A stretch of 64,000 bases of DNA from JABDMH01 sp964428345. GTDB lineage: Bacteria > Bacteroidota > Bacteroidia > Chitinophagales > Saprospiraceae. This document shows, piece by piece, positions 16,317 to 25,331 of the stretch. The notes beneath the pieces were generated by a model that had not been told where the DNA came from, searched no databases, and saw only the letters and a list, made by a program, of their open reading frames with translations. The position numbers were made by a program, and so were the translations under genes. The stretch is taken from positions 124,001-188,000 of the forward strand of contig CAYRYD010000001.1 in assembly GCA_964428345.1 (NCBI GenBank), in the 5' to 3' direction. How positions within the stretch are numbered: the stretch's first letter is position 1; each line of letters begins with the position of its first letter.

Positions 16317-16985
16317 ATGGAAACAGTCTTCGAAAAAGTTCAAATCAGCGAAACACTGGGCCAGGTAACCACCGGGACCTGTTTTCCGGAAAATCCTTCA
16401 CACCTGCTGATTATCGGTCACGGGGCAGGTGCCGGCATGCATCACCACTTTATGGAAGGTCTGGCTAAAGCGCTGGCTGAGTTAGACCTGGTCTCAATGC
16501 GATTCAACTTTCCCTACATGGAAAACCGGAGGGGCCGGCCAGATATACCCGCAGTGGCACATAAGACAATAGTGCAGGTGGTCAGGTATGCCAGTAAAAA
16601 ATACCCCGCTCTGCCGCTTGTACTAGGGGGTAAGTCATTTGGTGGAAGAATGGCCTCCCAAGTCATGGCCCTCCATAATCTGCCGGAGGTCCGGGCCCTG
16701 GTATTTTACGGATTCCCATTGCATGCACCGGGTAAACCAGGAATCGAAAGAGCTCAGCATCTTTATGATGTCCGTGTACCAATGCTGTTTCTTCAGGGTG
16801 ACCGCGACACCCTTGCCCGTCCTGATTTGCTGGAACCTCTCCTGGAAAAGATTCCCCTGGCTGAGCTTCGAATGTATCCTGGAGCCGATCATTCTTTCAA
16901 ATTTCCGGCTAAAACCGGGATCAGGGAAAAAGACGCCCTGGAGAAGCTGGCCGACGATACCCTACGATTTGTGCGTAAACTGTGA
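16317..16985 (+). CDS. alpha/beta hydrolase (KANL3/Tex30-like, dienelactone hydrolase-like)
   Basis: The 222-residue protein has an alpha/beta hydrolase fold: the oxyanion segment IIGHGAGAGMHHHFM near 33-46, nucleophile Ser107 in GGKSFGG, an acidic residue at Asp162 or Asp164 in LQGDRDTL, and His192 in GADHSF. This arrangement and the GHGAGAG motif match the KANL3/Tex30 group, whose substrates are mostly unknown. No signal peptide is seen, so it should be cytoplasmic. The start is placed at ATG 16317 because the longer frame begins with TTG inside a probable promoter. It follows mnmD by 42 bases. Confidence 0.85.
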   Translation: METVFEKVQISETLGQVTTGTCFPENPSHLLIIGHGAGAGMHHHFMEGLAKALAELDLVSMRFNFPYMENRRGRPDIPAVAHKTIVQVVRYASKKYPALPLVLGGKSFGGRMASQVMALHNLPEVRALVFYGFPLHAPGKPGIERAQHLYDVRVPMLFLQGDRDTLARPDLLEPLLEKIPLAELRMYPGADHSFKFPAKTGIREKDALEKLADDTLRFVRKL

Positions 16986-17062
16986 GGCAGTATTGCTATT
17001 CTAAAGCCAAGGTCGATATCCGGAGACCTCCTCATTGGAACAATCCTTAACTTCGTCGGTTT

Positions 17063-17905
17063 ATGGCGAAAAAGGCATTTCTTTCAGTGATCATCGGATC
17101 CATCATCGCCGGACTAACCGGGTTATTTGTTAAGAATATTTCGGTACCGGCAACCTCCATTGCCTTCATAAGAACCGGTCTCCCGAGTTTCCTGATTGCT
17201 TTGTGGATGGCCTGGAAGGGAATAGCCTTCTTCCGGGGTAACTATCAGCGGATGCTGGTCGCTTCTTCCCTCAATGCCATCAGAATGTATCTTTTCCTCG
17301 TTGCTTTTATCTTCACTTCGATCACTCAAGCGGTCATCATGCTATTTACCTGGCCGGTATTTGTCAACCTGCTTTCATCATTCTGGTTAAAGGAAAGCAT
17401 TTCCTTCAAGCAAATGGGCATTCTGTTTCTGGCCTTTTCCGGAATTGTCATCATCTATAGTGAACAACCCTTTAGTCTGGATAACCGTGATTTTATCGGA
17501 ATGACTGCCGGTATGATTTCGGCGCTTTTTTACTCAGTCAGTTTCATCATCTACAAGACGGAAATTGACAATTACCACCGGAATGAAGTGATCTTCTACC
17601 AGAATCTGGTTGGGGCCTTTATTTTTCTGCCTTTTTTTGTTTTCAGCAAGTCAGTTCCGGTTTTGCAGGATCTTGTACTGATGACCGGGTATGCAATCCT
17701 GATGGGAATCGTGATTTTCAATTTCTTCTTTTATGGTTTGAAATACCTGAAAGCATCCCAGGCTTCGTTAATTGCCTACGTGGAGATTTTGAGTGCGGTT
17801 GCTGTTGGTATTCTGTTTATGGGAGATAGAATCACTACCAATATTCTAATTGGGGGTTCTTTTATTATTTCAAGTATTACGTTACTTCGCTATATTAACC
17901 GGTAA
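17063..17905 (+). CDS. EamA/DMT-family transporter
   Basis: The 280-residue protein is strongly hydrophobic, with about ten predicted spans arranged as two five-helix EamA repeats (first about 5-130, second about 140-280). The end of the second repeat has the typical LKASQASLIAYVEILSAVAVGILFMGDRIT pattern. EamA carriers export or import small metabolites such as amino acids across the inner membrane. The substrate cannot be told from sequence. The gene ends shortly before a bidirectional terminator at 17927-17958. Confidence 0.88.
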   Translation: MAKKAFLSVIIGSIIAGLTGLFVKNISVPATSIAFIRTGLPSFLIALWMAWKGIAFFRGNYQRMLVASSLNAIRMYLFLVAFIFTSITQAVIMLFTWPVFVNLLSSFWLKESISFKQMGILFLAFSGIVIIYSEQPFSLDNRDFIGMTAGMISALFYSVSFIIYKTEIDNYHRNEVIFYQNLVGAFIFLPFFVFSKSVPVLQDLVLMTGYAILMGIVIFNFFFYGLKYLKASQASLIAYVEILSAVAVGILFMGDRITTNILIGGSFIISSITLLRYINR

Positions 17906-17926
17906 GTCAAGACGTTCCAGGCGATA

Positions 17927-17958
17927 AAAAAAGCACTGACAGATCATCAGTGCCTTTT
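17927..17958. terminator. bidirectional terminator
   Basis: GCACTGA (17933-17939) pairs with TCAGTGC (17947-17953) around a seven-base loop. The stem is flanked by a run of A residues on the left and a T-rich run on the right, so it can stop the EamA transcript on the plus strand and the acidic/basic protein transcript on the minus strand. Confidence 0.75.
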
Positions 17959-17978
17959 CTTATACAGTAAGACTTTGT

Positions 17979-19073
17979 TTAATGTTTCCTGGGCGACTTG
18001 CGGGTTGCCCTGGTCGTTGTCTTCTTTGCCTTCGTGGTACCTGACGATGTTTTTCTGACTCCCCCCGAAGTCGACCTGGTGGCCTTCACTTTGGTACCAT
18101 CGGCTTTTCTGGTTGTCGCCCGGGTTGTGGTTCGCTCTCCGGCCATCTTATCCCCTTCCGGATTTTTTCTCGCCACCCTGGTCTCGGTTTTCTCAACTTT
18201 TCTGACGGCTCCGGCGTCATTTCGCTTCACCGCAGTGGTTTGATTGCGTTGAATCACGGTTTTTCCACCCCGGGGGCCTTCCACCACCGTTGTTTTCTTG
18301 GTATTGACAATCCCCCTCTGGGTCCGATAGTCGGTTACTCTTCCCTGGTAATGATTGTGAACGGTAACCGAGGTGGTACGTCTGGGAGCATAGACGTGAT
18401 GGGCCCGGCCAACCCGGTGGACATGCACCGGATGATAGTGTATATGATGATGGGGCCTCACTCCAATATACCAATGAAATGGTCTTACCCTCCAGGGTTG
18501 CCACCAACGGGGATAAAACAGCCAGCGCCAGGGTGAAACCCAAAGTACATAACCGGGCCTGAAAATGTACCTGACCGAGGGCCAAAGCCATACATTGACA
18601 ACCAACCGGACTGCCTCATAGCTATCCGGTCCTTTTCCTCCTGCTTCCTCTTCAAAAGGTTCCATAATCATTTCTTCCCCATAGATATCTTCGTCTCCGA
18701 TGATCTGCAGGATGGCTTCGGTATCGCCTGTTTTCTCGATCTCGATTACGGCAATATCCTGGAATTCTTCCTTAGCCACTATCGCTTGCAAAACCAGCGC
18801 GTGTGCCTCTTCTTCCGAATGATCAATCACCCTGATATAATCGATATCCCCATCATTATTGAGATCAAGATTGTTAACATAGTTATTTTCGGTATTGAGT
18901 GCTTTCTCAAATGCCTCGGGAGATTCGGCATTCTTAAACAGTTCCAATGCCCCATCCAGGCTGAAATGATCACCCGGCAATCCGGTGCTATCGGCTTCCT
19001 GCGCAGTACCAGTGGTGAAGAATCCACTGATCACCACCAGTATGATTGTCATTTTGTCCTTTATCTTTTTCAT
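17979..19073 (-). CDS. exported protein with EF-hand-like loop, Trp/His-rich middle and basic tail
   Basis: The 364-residue protein has a signal peptide (about 1-24). The acidic N-terminal half (about 30-150) carries an EF-hand-like loop, DLNNDGDIDYI near 72-82. Residues about 155-205 are Trp/Pro/Arg-rich (PWRWLFYPRWWQPWRVRPFHWY), followed by a His-rich stretch (HHHIHYHPVHVHRV). From about 255 to the end the chain is low-complexity and very basic, with repeated Thr, Lys and Arg. I recognise the layout as one seen in uncharacterised Bacteroidota envelope proteins but know no function. Metal or polyanion binding is inference from composition. Confidence 0.72.
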   Translation of the reverse strand: MKKIKDKMTIILVVISGFFTTGTAQEADSTGLPGDHFSLDGALELFKNAESPEAFEKALNTENNYVNNLDLNNDGDIDYIRVIDHSEEEAHALVLQAIVAKEEFQDIAVIEIEKTGDTEAILQIIGDEDIYGEEMIMEPFEEEAGGKGPDSYEAVRLVVNVWLWPSVRYIFRPGYVLWVSPWRWLFYPRWWQPWRVRPFHWYIGVRPHHHIHYHPVHVHRVGRAHHVYAPRRTTSVTVHNHYQGRVTDYRTQRGIVNTKKTTVVEGPRGGKTVIQRNQTTAVKRNDAGAVRKVEKTETRVARKNPEGDKMAGERTTTRATTRKADGTKVKATRSTSGGVRKTSSGTTKAKKTTTRATRKSPRKH

Positions 19074-19162
19074 AATTGATCCATTTTTCTTCCTACGACG
19101 GTAAAAACCTGGAATGGTTTAAAGTCCACCCGTTTTTTTGACATTTTGTTAACATCTCAGGA

Positions 19163-21013
19163 TTACATCTGCTCTGCCAATTCCATCCAGCGATTGGTTT
19201 TGTCATCGATTGTTTCAGTTATGAGACCGATCTCCCTGGACCAATCGGTGATTTGTTCGAGGGTTAGATTGGGTTCTGAAAGTTTGTCTTCCAAGTGGGT
19301 CTTCCTCTCTTCCAACTGTCCAATCTCCTTTTCCAACCGTCTCATCTCATTCTTATCCTTACCAGATGGCCGGGCCGGTTTTTTCGATTCCGAAGTGGGA
19401 CTAACATTATCACTGACTTCTTCGGCGATCTTCTGGAGCCGGTATTCAGTATAGGTTGAATTGCAGTCTTTAATCGTACCATCCCCTTCAAAGATAAACA
19501 GATGATCAACCAGTTTGTCGATAAAATACCGATCGTGAGAGACCAACACCAGACAACCAGGATAAAAGGCCAGAAATTCTTCCAGTTTATTCAAAGTCAG
19601 AAGATCCAGGTCATTGGTTGGTTCGTCGAGAATCAGAAAATTAGGATTTCTAAGTAGTACCGTCATCAGGTGCAGTCTTCGTTTCTCCCCTCCACTCAGT
19701 TTTGCAATGGGTTTATATTGCATTTCCGGTGCAAACATGAAATGTTGTAAAAACTGACTGGCAGAAAGTCTGACCCCATTCGAAAGAGTAATATACTCGG
19801 CAATGCTTTTGATCAAATCAATGATACGCTCGTCCTCTTTAAACTCAATACCACTCTGGGTATAATGTCCGAATACTATGGTTTCACCCGGGTTGATCTG
19901 CCCGGCATCCGGAGGTATATTGCCTACCAATAAATTCAGAAATGTGGTCTTGCCCGTTCCATTCGCACCCACAATACCTACGCGGTCACCCTTCTTAAAA
20001 GTATAGCTGAAATTTTTGATTAAAATGCGATCGTCAAACCGCTTGCTGATATTCTTTAATTCGAGAACCTTTCCTCCTATCCGGTTCATCTTGACCGAAA
20101 GGTTCAAGGCAGGATTGACTACCCGGGCTCCGGCCTTCTCTTCCAGATCATAGAATGCATCGATCCGTGCTTTCGCCTTTGTTGTCCGGGCCTGGGGAGT
20201 ACGTCTCATCCACTCCAATTCCTGCTTCAACATGCTGCCCGCCTTCTCCACTTCCCGGTCAAAAACCGCTTCTCTTTCGGCTTTCTTTTCCAGAAAAAAG
20301 GCATAGTTACCCTGATGTCGATACAGTTTTCCCTGATGCAGTTCCAGAATCTGGTTGCAAACCTTATCCAGAAAATAACGGTCGTGGGTGACCATCATCA
20401 GTGTGACGTTGGCTGAGGCGAGATAGTTTTCCAGCCACTCGATCATATCGAGATCCAGATGGTTCGTGGGTTCGTCCAGTATAATCAAGTCGGGATGAGC
20501 CGAAAGAGTGATGGCCAGGGCAACCCGCTTTCGCTGCCCCCCCGAGAGGGAACCAGCATCCTGATCCAGATCGGTAATCTGAAAGCGGGTTAAGAAAGCG
20601 GTAAGCTCCCGGTCGTAATCCCAGGCATTATGAACTTCCATTTTGGCAGCCAGTTCTGCCAGTCTCCGCGTGGCTTTTTCCGATCCATCCTGATCCTGAA
20701 GGGCTCTCTCATAAGCGTTGATCAGATCCCTGACCGGTTTATGGGCATCTTCGATGACCTGTCTGATGGTCAGTCCCCGCGGAAACTCCGGTTCCTGCTC
20801 CAGAACTCCCAGGGTGATGCCGTCCTGCACATAAAAAATGCCGGAATCAGGCTCTTCATGTCCGGCCAGTATCCGGATAAGGGTCGACTTGCCACTGCCA
20901 TTATTGGCGATCAGTCCAATCTTTTCACCTTTGTATACGCCAAAGGTAAGATCATTGAATAAAGGCTGCTCCGGATAGTTTTTTGAGAGTTTTTCAACCG
21001 ACAGATAGATCAT
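19163..21013 (-). CDS. ABC-F family ATPase, Uup-like
   Basis: The 616-residue protein has two ABC nucleotide-binding domains with no membrane part: Walker A GLIANNGSGKST near 33-44 with signature LSGGQRKR, and GIVGANGTGKTT with signature LSGGEKRR. The ABC-F linker between them is helical. The C-terminal 70 residues are a charged coiled coil (RRLEKEIGQLEERKTHLEDKL), as in the DNA/RNA-binding tail of Uup. ABC-F proteins act on the ribosome or, for Uup, at replication/recombination intermediates. It lies 85 bases downstream of another ABC-F gene and may be co-transcribed. Confidence 0.9.
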   Translation of the reverse strand: MIYLSVEKLSKNYPEQPLFNDLTFGVYKGEKIGLIANNGSGKSTLIRILAGHEEPDSGIFYVQDGITLGVLEQEPEFPRGLTIRQVIEDAHKPVRDLINAYERALQDQDGSEKATRRLAELAAKMEVHNAWDYDRELTAFLTRFQITDLDQDAGSLSGGQRKRVALAITLSAHPDLIILDEPTNHLDLDMIEWLENYLASANVTLMMVTHDRYFLDKVCNQILELHQGKLYRHQGNYAFFLEKKAEREAVFDREVEKAGSMLKQELEWMRRTPQARTTKAKARIDAFYDLEEKAGARVVNPALNLSVKMNRIGGKVLELKNISKRFDDRILIKNFSYTFKKGDRVGIVGANGTGKTTFLNLLVGNIPPDAGQINPGETIVFGHYTQSGIEFKEDERIIDLIKSIAEYITLSNGVRLSASQFLQHFMFAPEMQYKPIAKLSGGEKRRLHLMTVLLRNPNFLILDEPTNDLDLLTLNKLEEFLAFYPGCLVLVSHDRYFIDKLVDHLFIFEGDGTIKDCNSTYTEYRLQKIAEEVSDNVSPTSESKKPARPSGKDKNEMRRLEKEIGQLEERKTHLEDKLSEPNLTLEQITDWSREIGLITETIDDKTNRWMELAEQM

Positions 21014-21098
21014 TTCACCTAGAATATTTACCTCTGCTATAATTTCGGAAACAGGTTACCAGGTCGGGTTTTCCTTATTTCCATGCTTTTATTGTTGC

Positions 21099-23006
21099 CT
21101 ATCCCAAAGTATCAACCAGACTTTCCCACTCCTCTTCGGCATTCAGAAGTGCGGTTTTCAGATGCTCATATCTGATGGTTTGCTCAGCGTATTCCGGTGA
21201 CTGAAAGAAATCCTCTTCTCCCATCAGTTTCTCAATACTGGTAATTTCCTGCTCCAGGGTTAGAATCTTTTTTTCGACCGATTGCACTCGTTTTTGCAAG
21301 GCTTTCTTCTCCTCCTGATTCAAAATGCTTTTGGAGGACTCATTTCCGTTTTGCTGCGGAATGGCTGATTTATAAAGTGCCACTTCCCGGAGATCTTCCA
21401 TGGCTCTTTTCTCTAAGAAGTAATTTACATCACCGAGATAGGTGTGCATTTTCTGATCCCGCAATTCCAGGGTTTTGTTCGTTAGTCCGGCCAGAAAATC
21501 CCGGTCGTGAGAAATGACCACCAATGAACCCTCATAATCCATTAAGGCACCCTTCAGGACTTCCTTCGAGGCCATATCAAGATGATTGGTAGGTTCGTCG
21601 AGCACGAGAAGGTTGATCGGTTGCATCAGTAAATGGGCAAATGCCAGACGGGCTCTTTCACCTCCGGAAAGTACTTTAATTTTCTTATCGACGTCTTCGC
21701 CACTAAACATAAAAGCACCCAGCAGAGACCGGACGCGCGTTCGCATGCCATCCGGTGCCCTTAGTTCCATAAATTCCAAAATGGTTTCCTGATCGTTTAA
21801 CAGATCCGATTGATTCTGGGCGTAATAACCAATAGCCAATTGGGTTCCGTACTCCACCTTACCGCGGGTTGGTTCGAGCTTTTTCAGCAGGATGCGGGAG
21901 AGCGTCGTTTTCCCCTGTCCGTTCTGCCCTACGATTGCAACCCGGTCACCCCGTTCGAGATCAATGTCAAGACCTGCAAGTACCTGTTTGGGCCCAAAAC
22001 TCATATGCAGATCCGATGCCTTCAAAACGGTCCGTGAACTCCTGGGCACTGGCAGAAATCGAATCTTCATCTCCTTGTAATCGACGGCATCCAATTCTAT
22101 CCGCTCTATTTTATCCAGTTGCTTCTGCATCGACTGAGCCATACTGGTCTTGGTAGCTTTTGCCATAAAACGCTTGATGGTGCGTTCTTTCTCGGCAATT
22201 TCGCGCTGCTGATTCCTGAAGGCCGATTCCTGCTGGGCCCTTACCTCCTCCTTGTGTACCAGATACCGTTCGTAAGTCATCGCATAGTCTGACACTTTAC
22301 CATTTTCGATCTCCAAAACTCTTCGGGCCGTATTTCTTAAGAACGCCCGGTCATGTGAGATAACGATGACCGCATTCGGGTAGTTATTGATGTACTCCTC
22401 CAGCCAGATAATCGCTTCTATATCGAGATGATTGGTAGGTTCATCCAGTAGTAACAGATCCGGTTGCTGAAGTAAGAGCCTGGCCAATTCCACCCGCATT
22501 TGCCAGCCTCCGCTCAAGGTAGCTATGGGTTTATCAAAACTGGATGCAGGGAACCCCAGTCCCTTCAAAACCAGTTCGATCTTCTTATCCATACTTCCCA
22601 CCTCATAATGGTTGAGTCTCTCAAGGTTTAGATGTAATGCCTCCAGGAGATCCAGATATTCCTGACTTTCATAATCGGTAGAATCTCCCAACGCTTCCTG
22701 CAACCGGTGATTTTCCGCTTCCAGAGACATAAGCATCTCAAAAGCCTCCTGCGCAGCAGCTCTCACGGTTTTTTCCGGATCGATGGTCAGGGTTTGGGGT
22801 AATAACCCAAGTTCGATACCTTTTTGCTGGTGAATCACCCCATCATCGGGTGTCAGATCACCGGTTAGTATACTAAACAGGGTAGATTTCCCAAATCCAT
22901 TTCGCCCTATTAAAGCAATTTTGTCGGTCGGGTTTATTTGAAACGAAACCTGCCTGAATAACACCCTCTCACCGTATTGAATACGGATATCCTGCAATTG
23001 TATCAT
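21099..23006 (-). CDS. ABC-F family ATPase (YheS/YdiF-type)
   Basis: The 635-residue protein is a second ABC-F ATPase: Walker A IALIGRNGFGKST near 30-42 with LSGGWQMR, then VAIVGQNGQGKTT with LSGGERAR. The interdomain linker is long and charged, and a coiled-coil tail closes the protein. It resembles the YheS/YdiF branch of translation factors that act at the ribosomal E site. The ATG overlaps the last base of the yqgE TAA (TAATG), so it is translationally coupled to that gene in a folE-fabD-yqgE operon. Confidence 0.9.
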   Translation of the reverse strand: MIQLQDIRIQYGERVLFRQVSFQINPTDKIALIGRNGFGKSTLFSILTGDLTPDDGVIHQQKGIELGLLPQTLTIDPEKTVRAAAQEAFEMLMSLEAENHRLQEALGDSTDYESQEYLDLLEALHLNLERLNHYEVGSMDKKIELVLKGLGFPASSFDKPIATLSGGWQMRVELARLLLQQPDLLLLDEPTNHLDIEAIIWLEEYINNYPNAVIVISHDRAFLRNTARRVLEIENGKVSDYAMTYERYLVHKEEVRAQQESAFRNQQREIAEKERTIKRFMAKATKTSMAQSMQKQLDKIERIELDAVDYKEMKIRFLPVPRSSRTVLKASDLHMSFGPKQVLAGLDIDLERGDRVAIVGQNGQGKTTLSRILLKKLEPTRGKVEYGTQLAIGYYAQNQSDLLNDQETILEFMELRAPDGMRTRVRSLLGAFMFSGEDVDKKIKVLSGGERARLAFAHLLMQPINLLVLDEPTNHLDMASKEVLKGALMDYEGSLVVISHDRDFLAGLTNKTLELRDQKMHTYLGDVNYFLEKRAMEDLREVALYKSAIPQQNGNESSKSILNQEEKKALQKRVQSVEKKILTLEQEITSIEKLMGEEDFFQSPEYAEQTIRYEHLKTALLNAEEEWESLVDTLG

Positions 23007-23563
23007 TAGTTCCAGTTTACTGAATCCGGCATTTTGGCAATGACAGAATAAACACTACCCTTATTGCTCATGATTTGTTCCCAAAGACCTTCGGGTTTGG
23101 ATTTAAAAAGATAATTCGGATCCATATCGGCTACAACCCAGGATCCATAGTTTAATTCGTCCTGAAGTTGTCCCGATGACCATCCGGAATAACCAATGTA
23201 AAAACGAATATTGTGCGAAGTGATGAGTTGTGAATCAATCAGAAATTTCAACTTCTCAAAATCACCTCCCCAATAGACACCATTTTTTATTTTGACACTG
23301 CCCTCCAGCAGGTCGCCGACATTATGGAGAAAGTGCAGGCTGTCGGTAGCCACCGGACCGCCAAAATACACCTTTGAACTGAATTCCGGGAAATCCATGA
23401 CCAGATCGCCGATTTGTACTTCCATTCTGCGGTTCATGATGAAACCTACGCTGCCATCCTCCTGATGTTCCGCCAGGATAACCGCTGTTCGCCGGAAATT
23501 GGTATCCAGGCTAAATGGTTCAGCTAAAAGCACAGTACCCTTGTCAATTACTTTTGTATTCAT
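23006..23563 (-). CDS. YqgE/AlgH family protein (UPF0301)
   Basis: The 185-residue protein has the AlgH signature layout: KGTVLLAEPFSLDTNFRRTAVIL at the start, GSVGFIMNRR near 38-47, YFGGPV near 67-72, and FYIGYSGWSSGQLQDELNYGSW near 122-143. The family is widespread but without a settled biochemical role; AlgH was first tied to alginate regulation in Pseudomonas. It is cytoplasmic. It sits 18 bases after fabD and overlaps the downstream ABC-F start by one base, so it is the middle of an operon. Confidence 0.9.
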   Translation of the reverse strand: MNTKVIDKGTVLLAEPFSLDTNFRRTAVILAEHQEDGSVGFIMNRRMEVQIGDLVMDFPEFSSKVYFGGPVATDSLHFLHNVGDLLEGSVKIKNGVYWGGDFEKLKFLIDSQLITSHNIRFYIGYSGWSSGQLQDELNYGSWVVADMDPNYLFKSKPEGLWEQIMSNKGSVYSVIAKMPDSVNWN

Positions 23564-23580
23564 AATGTTCCTAACGCTTA

Positions 23581-24456
23581 TCAGAGTGCACTGGTTTGCG
23601 CTGCCGGATTAATTCTCTTTACCAAAGCCTGCAATACTTTGCCGGTTCCCCCCACTTCAATGTAGTGGTTGATGCCATCCTGCGTCATCTTCTGAATCGT
23701 GGTTGTCCACCTGACCGGCGACGTCAATTGCTGGATGAGCTGGTCTTTTATGACCGCCGGATCGGTCTGAGGAAGCCCGTTGACATTCTGATAAATGGGA
23801 CATACCGGATGGGCAAAAGGAGTCTGCAGCACAGCCTGAGCCAGTTCCTGGGCAGCGGGTTCCATCAGTGGAGAATGAAATGCACCTCCCACGGCTAGTT
23901 CAATGGCCCGGCGGGCTCCGGCAACACTCAGTCTTTCGCAGGCCAGCTGAACGGCGGCAATTTCTCCTGAAATCACCAATTGTCCCGGACAATTGTAATT
24001 GGCCGCGATGACCACACCCGGCACTTCCCCACAGATTTTTTCAACGACTTCATCATCCAGTCCTACGATGGCTGCCATGGTACCAGGATTGGCTTCACAA
24101 GCCTTCTGCATTGCTTCGGCTCTGATTCGCACCAGATTCAAACCATCCCTGAAGCTCAGCGTCCGGTTACAGACCAGTGCCGAAAACTCTCCCAACGAAT
24201 GTCCGGCTACGGCATCAGGAACACCCTCGCTGAAGATCTCAGCCTTGATAACCGAATGTAAGAAGACTGCGGGCTGAGTTACCCTGGTTTCCTTCAGATC
24301 GGCTTCGGTGCCTTCAAACATCAGATCGGAGATGGAAAAGCCCAGGATTTCATTAGCCTGGAGGAATCTTTTCCGAGCCGTATCATACTGCTCATAGAGG
24401 TCCTTACCCATACCCACAAATTGGGAAGCCTGCCCCGGAAAAATGTAAGCGGTCAT
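23581..24456 (-). CDS. fabD: malonyl-CoA:ACP transacylase FabD
   Basis: The 291-residue protein transfers malonyl groups from CoA to acyl carrier protein for fatty acid synthesis. It has the N-terminal YIFPGQASQFVGMG loop, nucleophile Ser87 in GHSLGE, Arg112 in the RIRAEAMQ helix, catalytic His194 in GGAFHSPLM and the late VGGTGKVL motif. It lies 12 bases after folE on the same strand. FabD is commonly grouped with other fab genes, so its place between folE and yqgE is specific to this lineage. Confidence 0.94.
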   Translation of the reverse strand: MTAYIFPGQASQFVGMGKDLYEQYDTARKRFLQANEILGFSISDLMFEGTEADLKETRVTQPAVFLHSVIKAEIFSEGVPDAVAGHSLGEFSALVCNRTLSFRDGLNLVRIRAEAMQKACEANPGTMAAIVGLDDEVVEKICGEVPGVVIAANYNCPGQLVISGEIAAVQLACERLSVAGARRAIELAVGGAFHSPLMEPAAQELAQAVLQTPFAHPVCPIYQNVNGLPQTDPAVIKDQLIQQLTSPVRWTTTIQKMTQDGINHYIEVGGTGKVLQALVKRINPAAQTSAL

Positions 24457-24468
24457 GTACCAGTGATT

Positions 24469-25065
24469 TTAATGAAGCTTGGTGCTGATGAGATTAAGAA
24501 ATTCTGACCGGGTTTCTTCATTGCGAAACTCTCCGGTAAAAGCAGAAGTCGTGGTGACAGAATTTTGCTTTTGAACGCCTCGCATCATCATACACATATG
24601 CCGGGCTTCGATGACAATCGCGGCACCCAGCGGCCTCAACACATCCTGAATACAACCAAGGATCTCATGAGTAAGCCTTTCCTGGACCTGCAATCTCCTG
24701 GAGAAAATATCAACGACCCGGGGGATCTTACTGAGGCCGACTATGTGACCATCAGGAATATAGGCGACATGGGCCTTACCAAAAAATGGCAATATATGGT
24801 GTTCACACATGCTATACAATTCAATATCCTTGACCAGGACCATTTCACTGTATTCCTCCTTAAACATGGCGCTTCGCAGGATTGATTCCGGATCTGCCTC
24901 ATAACCGGAAGTAAGAAACTGTATGGCTTTGGCTGCTCTTTCCGGGGTTTTGATTAAACCCTCCCTCCCAGGGTTTTCACCCAAAGCCAGCAATAGCTTT
25001 TCAAAATTACCAGTCAGTATTGACGTGGTTTCTTCATTGAAAATCTCTTCCTTTAAATAGTTCAT
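24469..25065 (-). CDS. folE: GTP cyclohydrolase I FolE
   Basis: The 198-residue protein catalyses the first step of tetrahydrofolate synthesis, GTP to 7,8-dihydroneopterin triphosphate. It shows the zinc-binding and catalytic motifs SMCEHHILPFFGKAHVAYIP, GLSKIPRVVDIFSRRLQVQERLT and the EARHMCMMMRGVQ segment with its zinc Cys. The N-terminus includes GREGLIKTPERAAKA, a family hallmark. It is first in a leftward operon with fabD, yqgE and an ABC-F gene, and a good promoter lies about 100 bases upstream. Confidence 0.95.
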   Translation of the reverse strand: MNYLKEEIFNEETTSILTGNFEKLLLALGENPGREGLIKTPERAAKAIQFLTSGYEADPESILRSAMFKEEYSEMVLVKDIELYSMCEHHILPFFGKAHVAYIPDGHIVGLSKIPRVVDIFSRRLQVQERLTHEILGCIQDVLRPLGAAIVIEARHMCMMMRGVQKQNSVTTTSAFTGEFRNEETRSEFLNLISTKLH

Positions 25066-25166
25066 GTCTTCTGGTTTAGGTCTCCCGTATAGCGCGGGAA
25101 GCTATCATTCTTTGTATTAAGGCTTTTTGTGCCCAAAAGGTTGCGTGAACAATCGCTAGCCGGCGA

Positions 25167-25197
25167 CAAAAGTAAGGATTCTCATGGGATCTGACAA
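25167..25197 (-). promoter_or_regulatory. promoter of the folE-fabD-yqgE-ABC-F operon
   Basis: On the minus strand, TTG (25197-25195) is followed after 20 bases by TACTTTTG (25174-25167). This is a near-perfect match to the Bacteroidota TTTG-N19-21-TAnnTTTG promoter. It implies a 5' leader of roughly 95 bases before folE. Confidence 0.7.
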
Positions 25198-25261
25198 TCC
25201 CAACGACGGCGCATACCCTTTCCATACTTCTGTCTGGTCCAGCTGATATGTTTGTCAAACC

Positions 25262-25296
25262 TTTGTCCTACTTCATCTATTTACTGTGTATCTTGG
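25262..25296 (+). promoter_or_regulatory. candidate promoter of the LytS/LytTR pair
   Basis: TTTG at 25262-25265 lies 23 bases before TATCTTGG at 25289-25296, which differs from TAnnTTTG at one base. It stands about 36 bases before the LytS-like start and points rightward. Confidence 0.45.
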
Positions 25297-25331
25297 CAAA
25301 CGAAGCTTTTATTTAGCGTGTTTATGGATTT

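Noticed and set aside
25076..25258. 60-residue minus-strand frame in the folE leader
   Set aside because: It crosses the best promoter of the region and has no domain or start signal.
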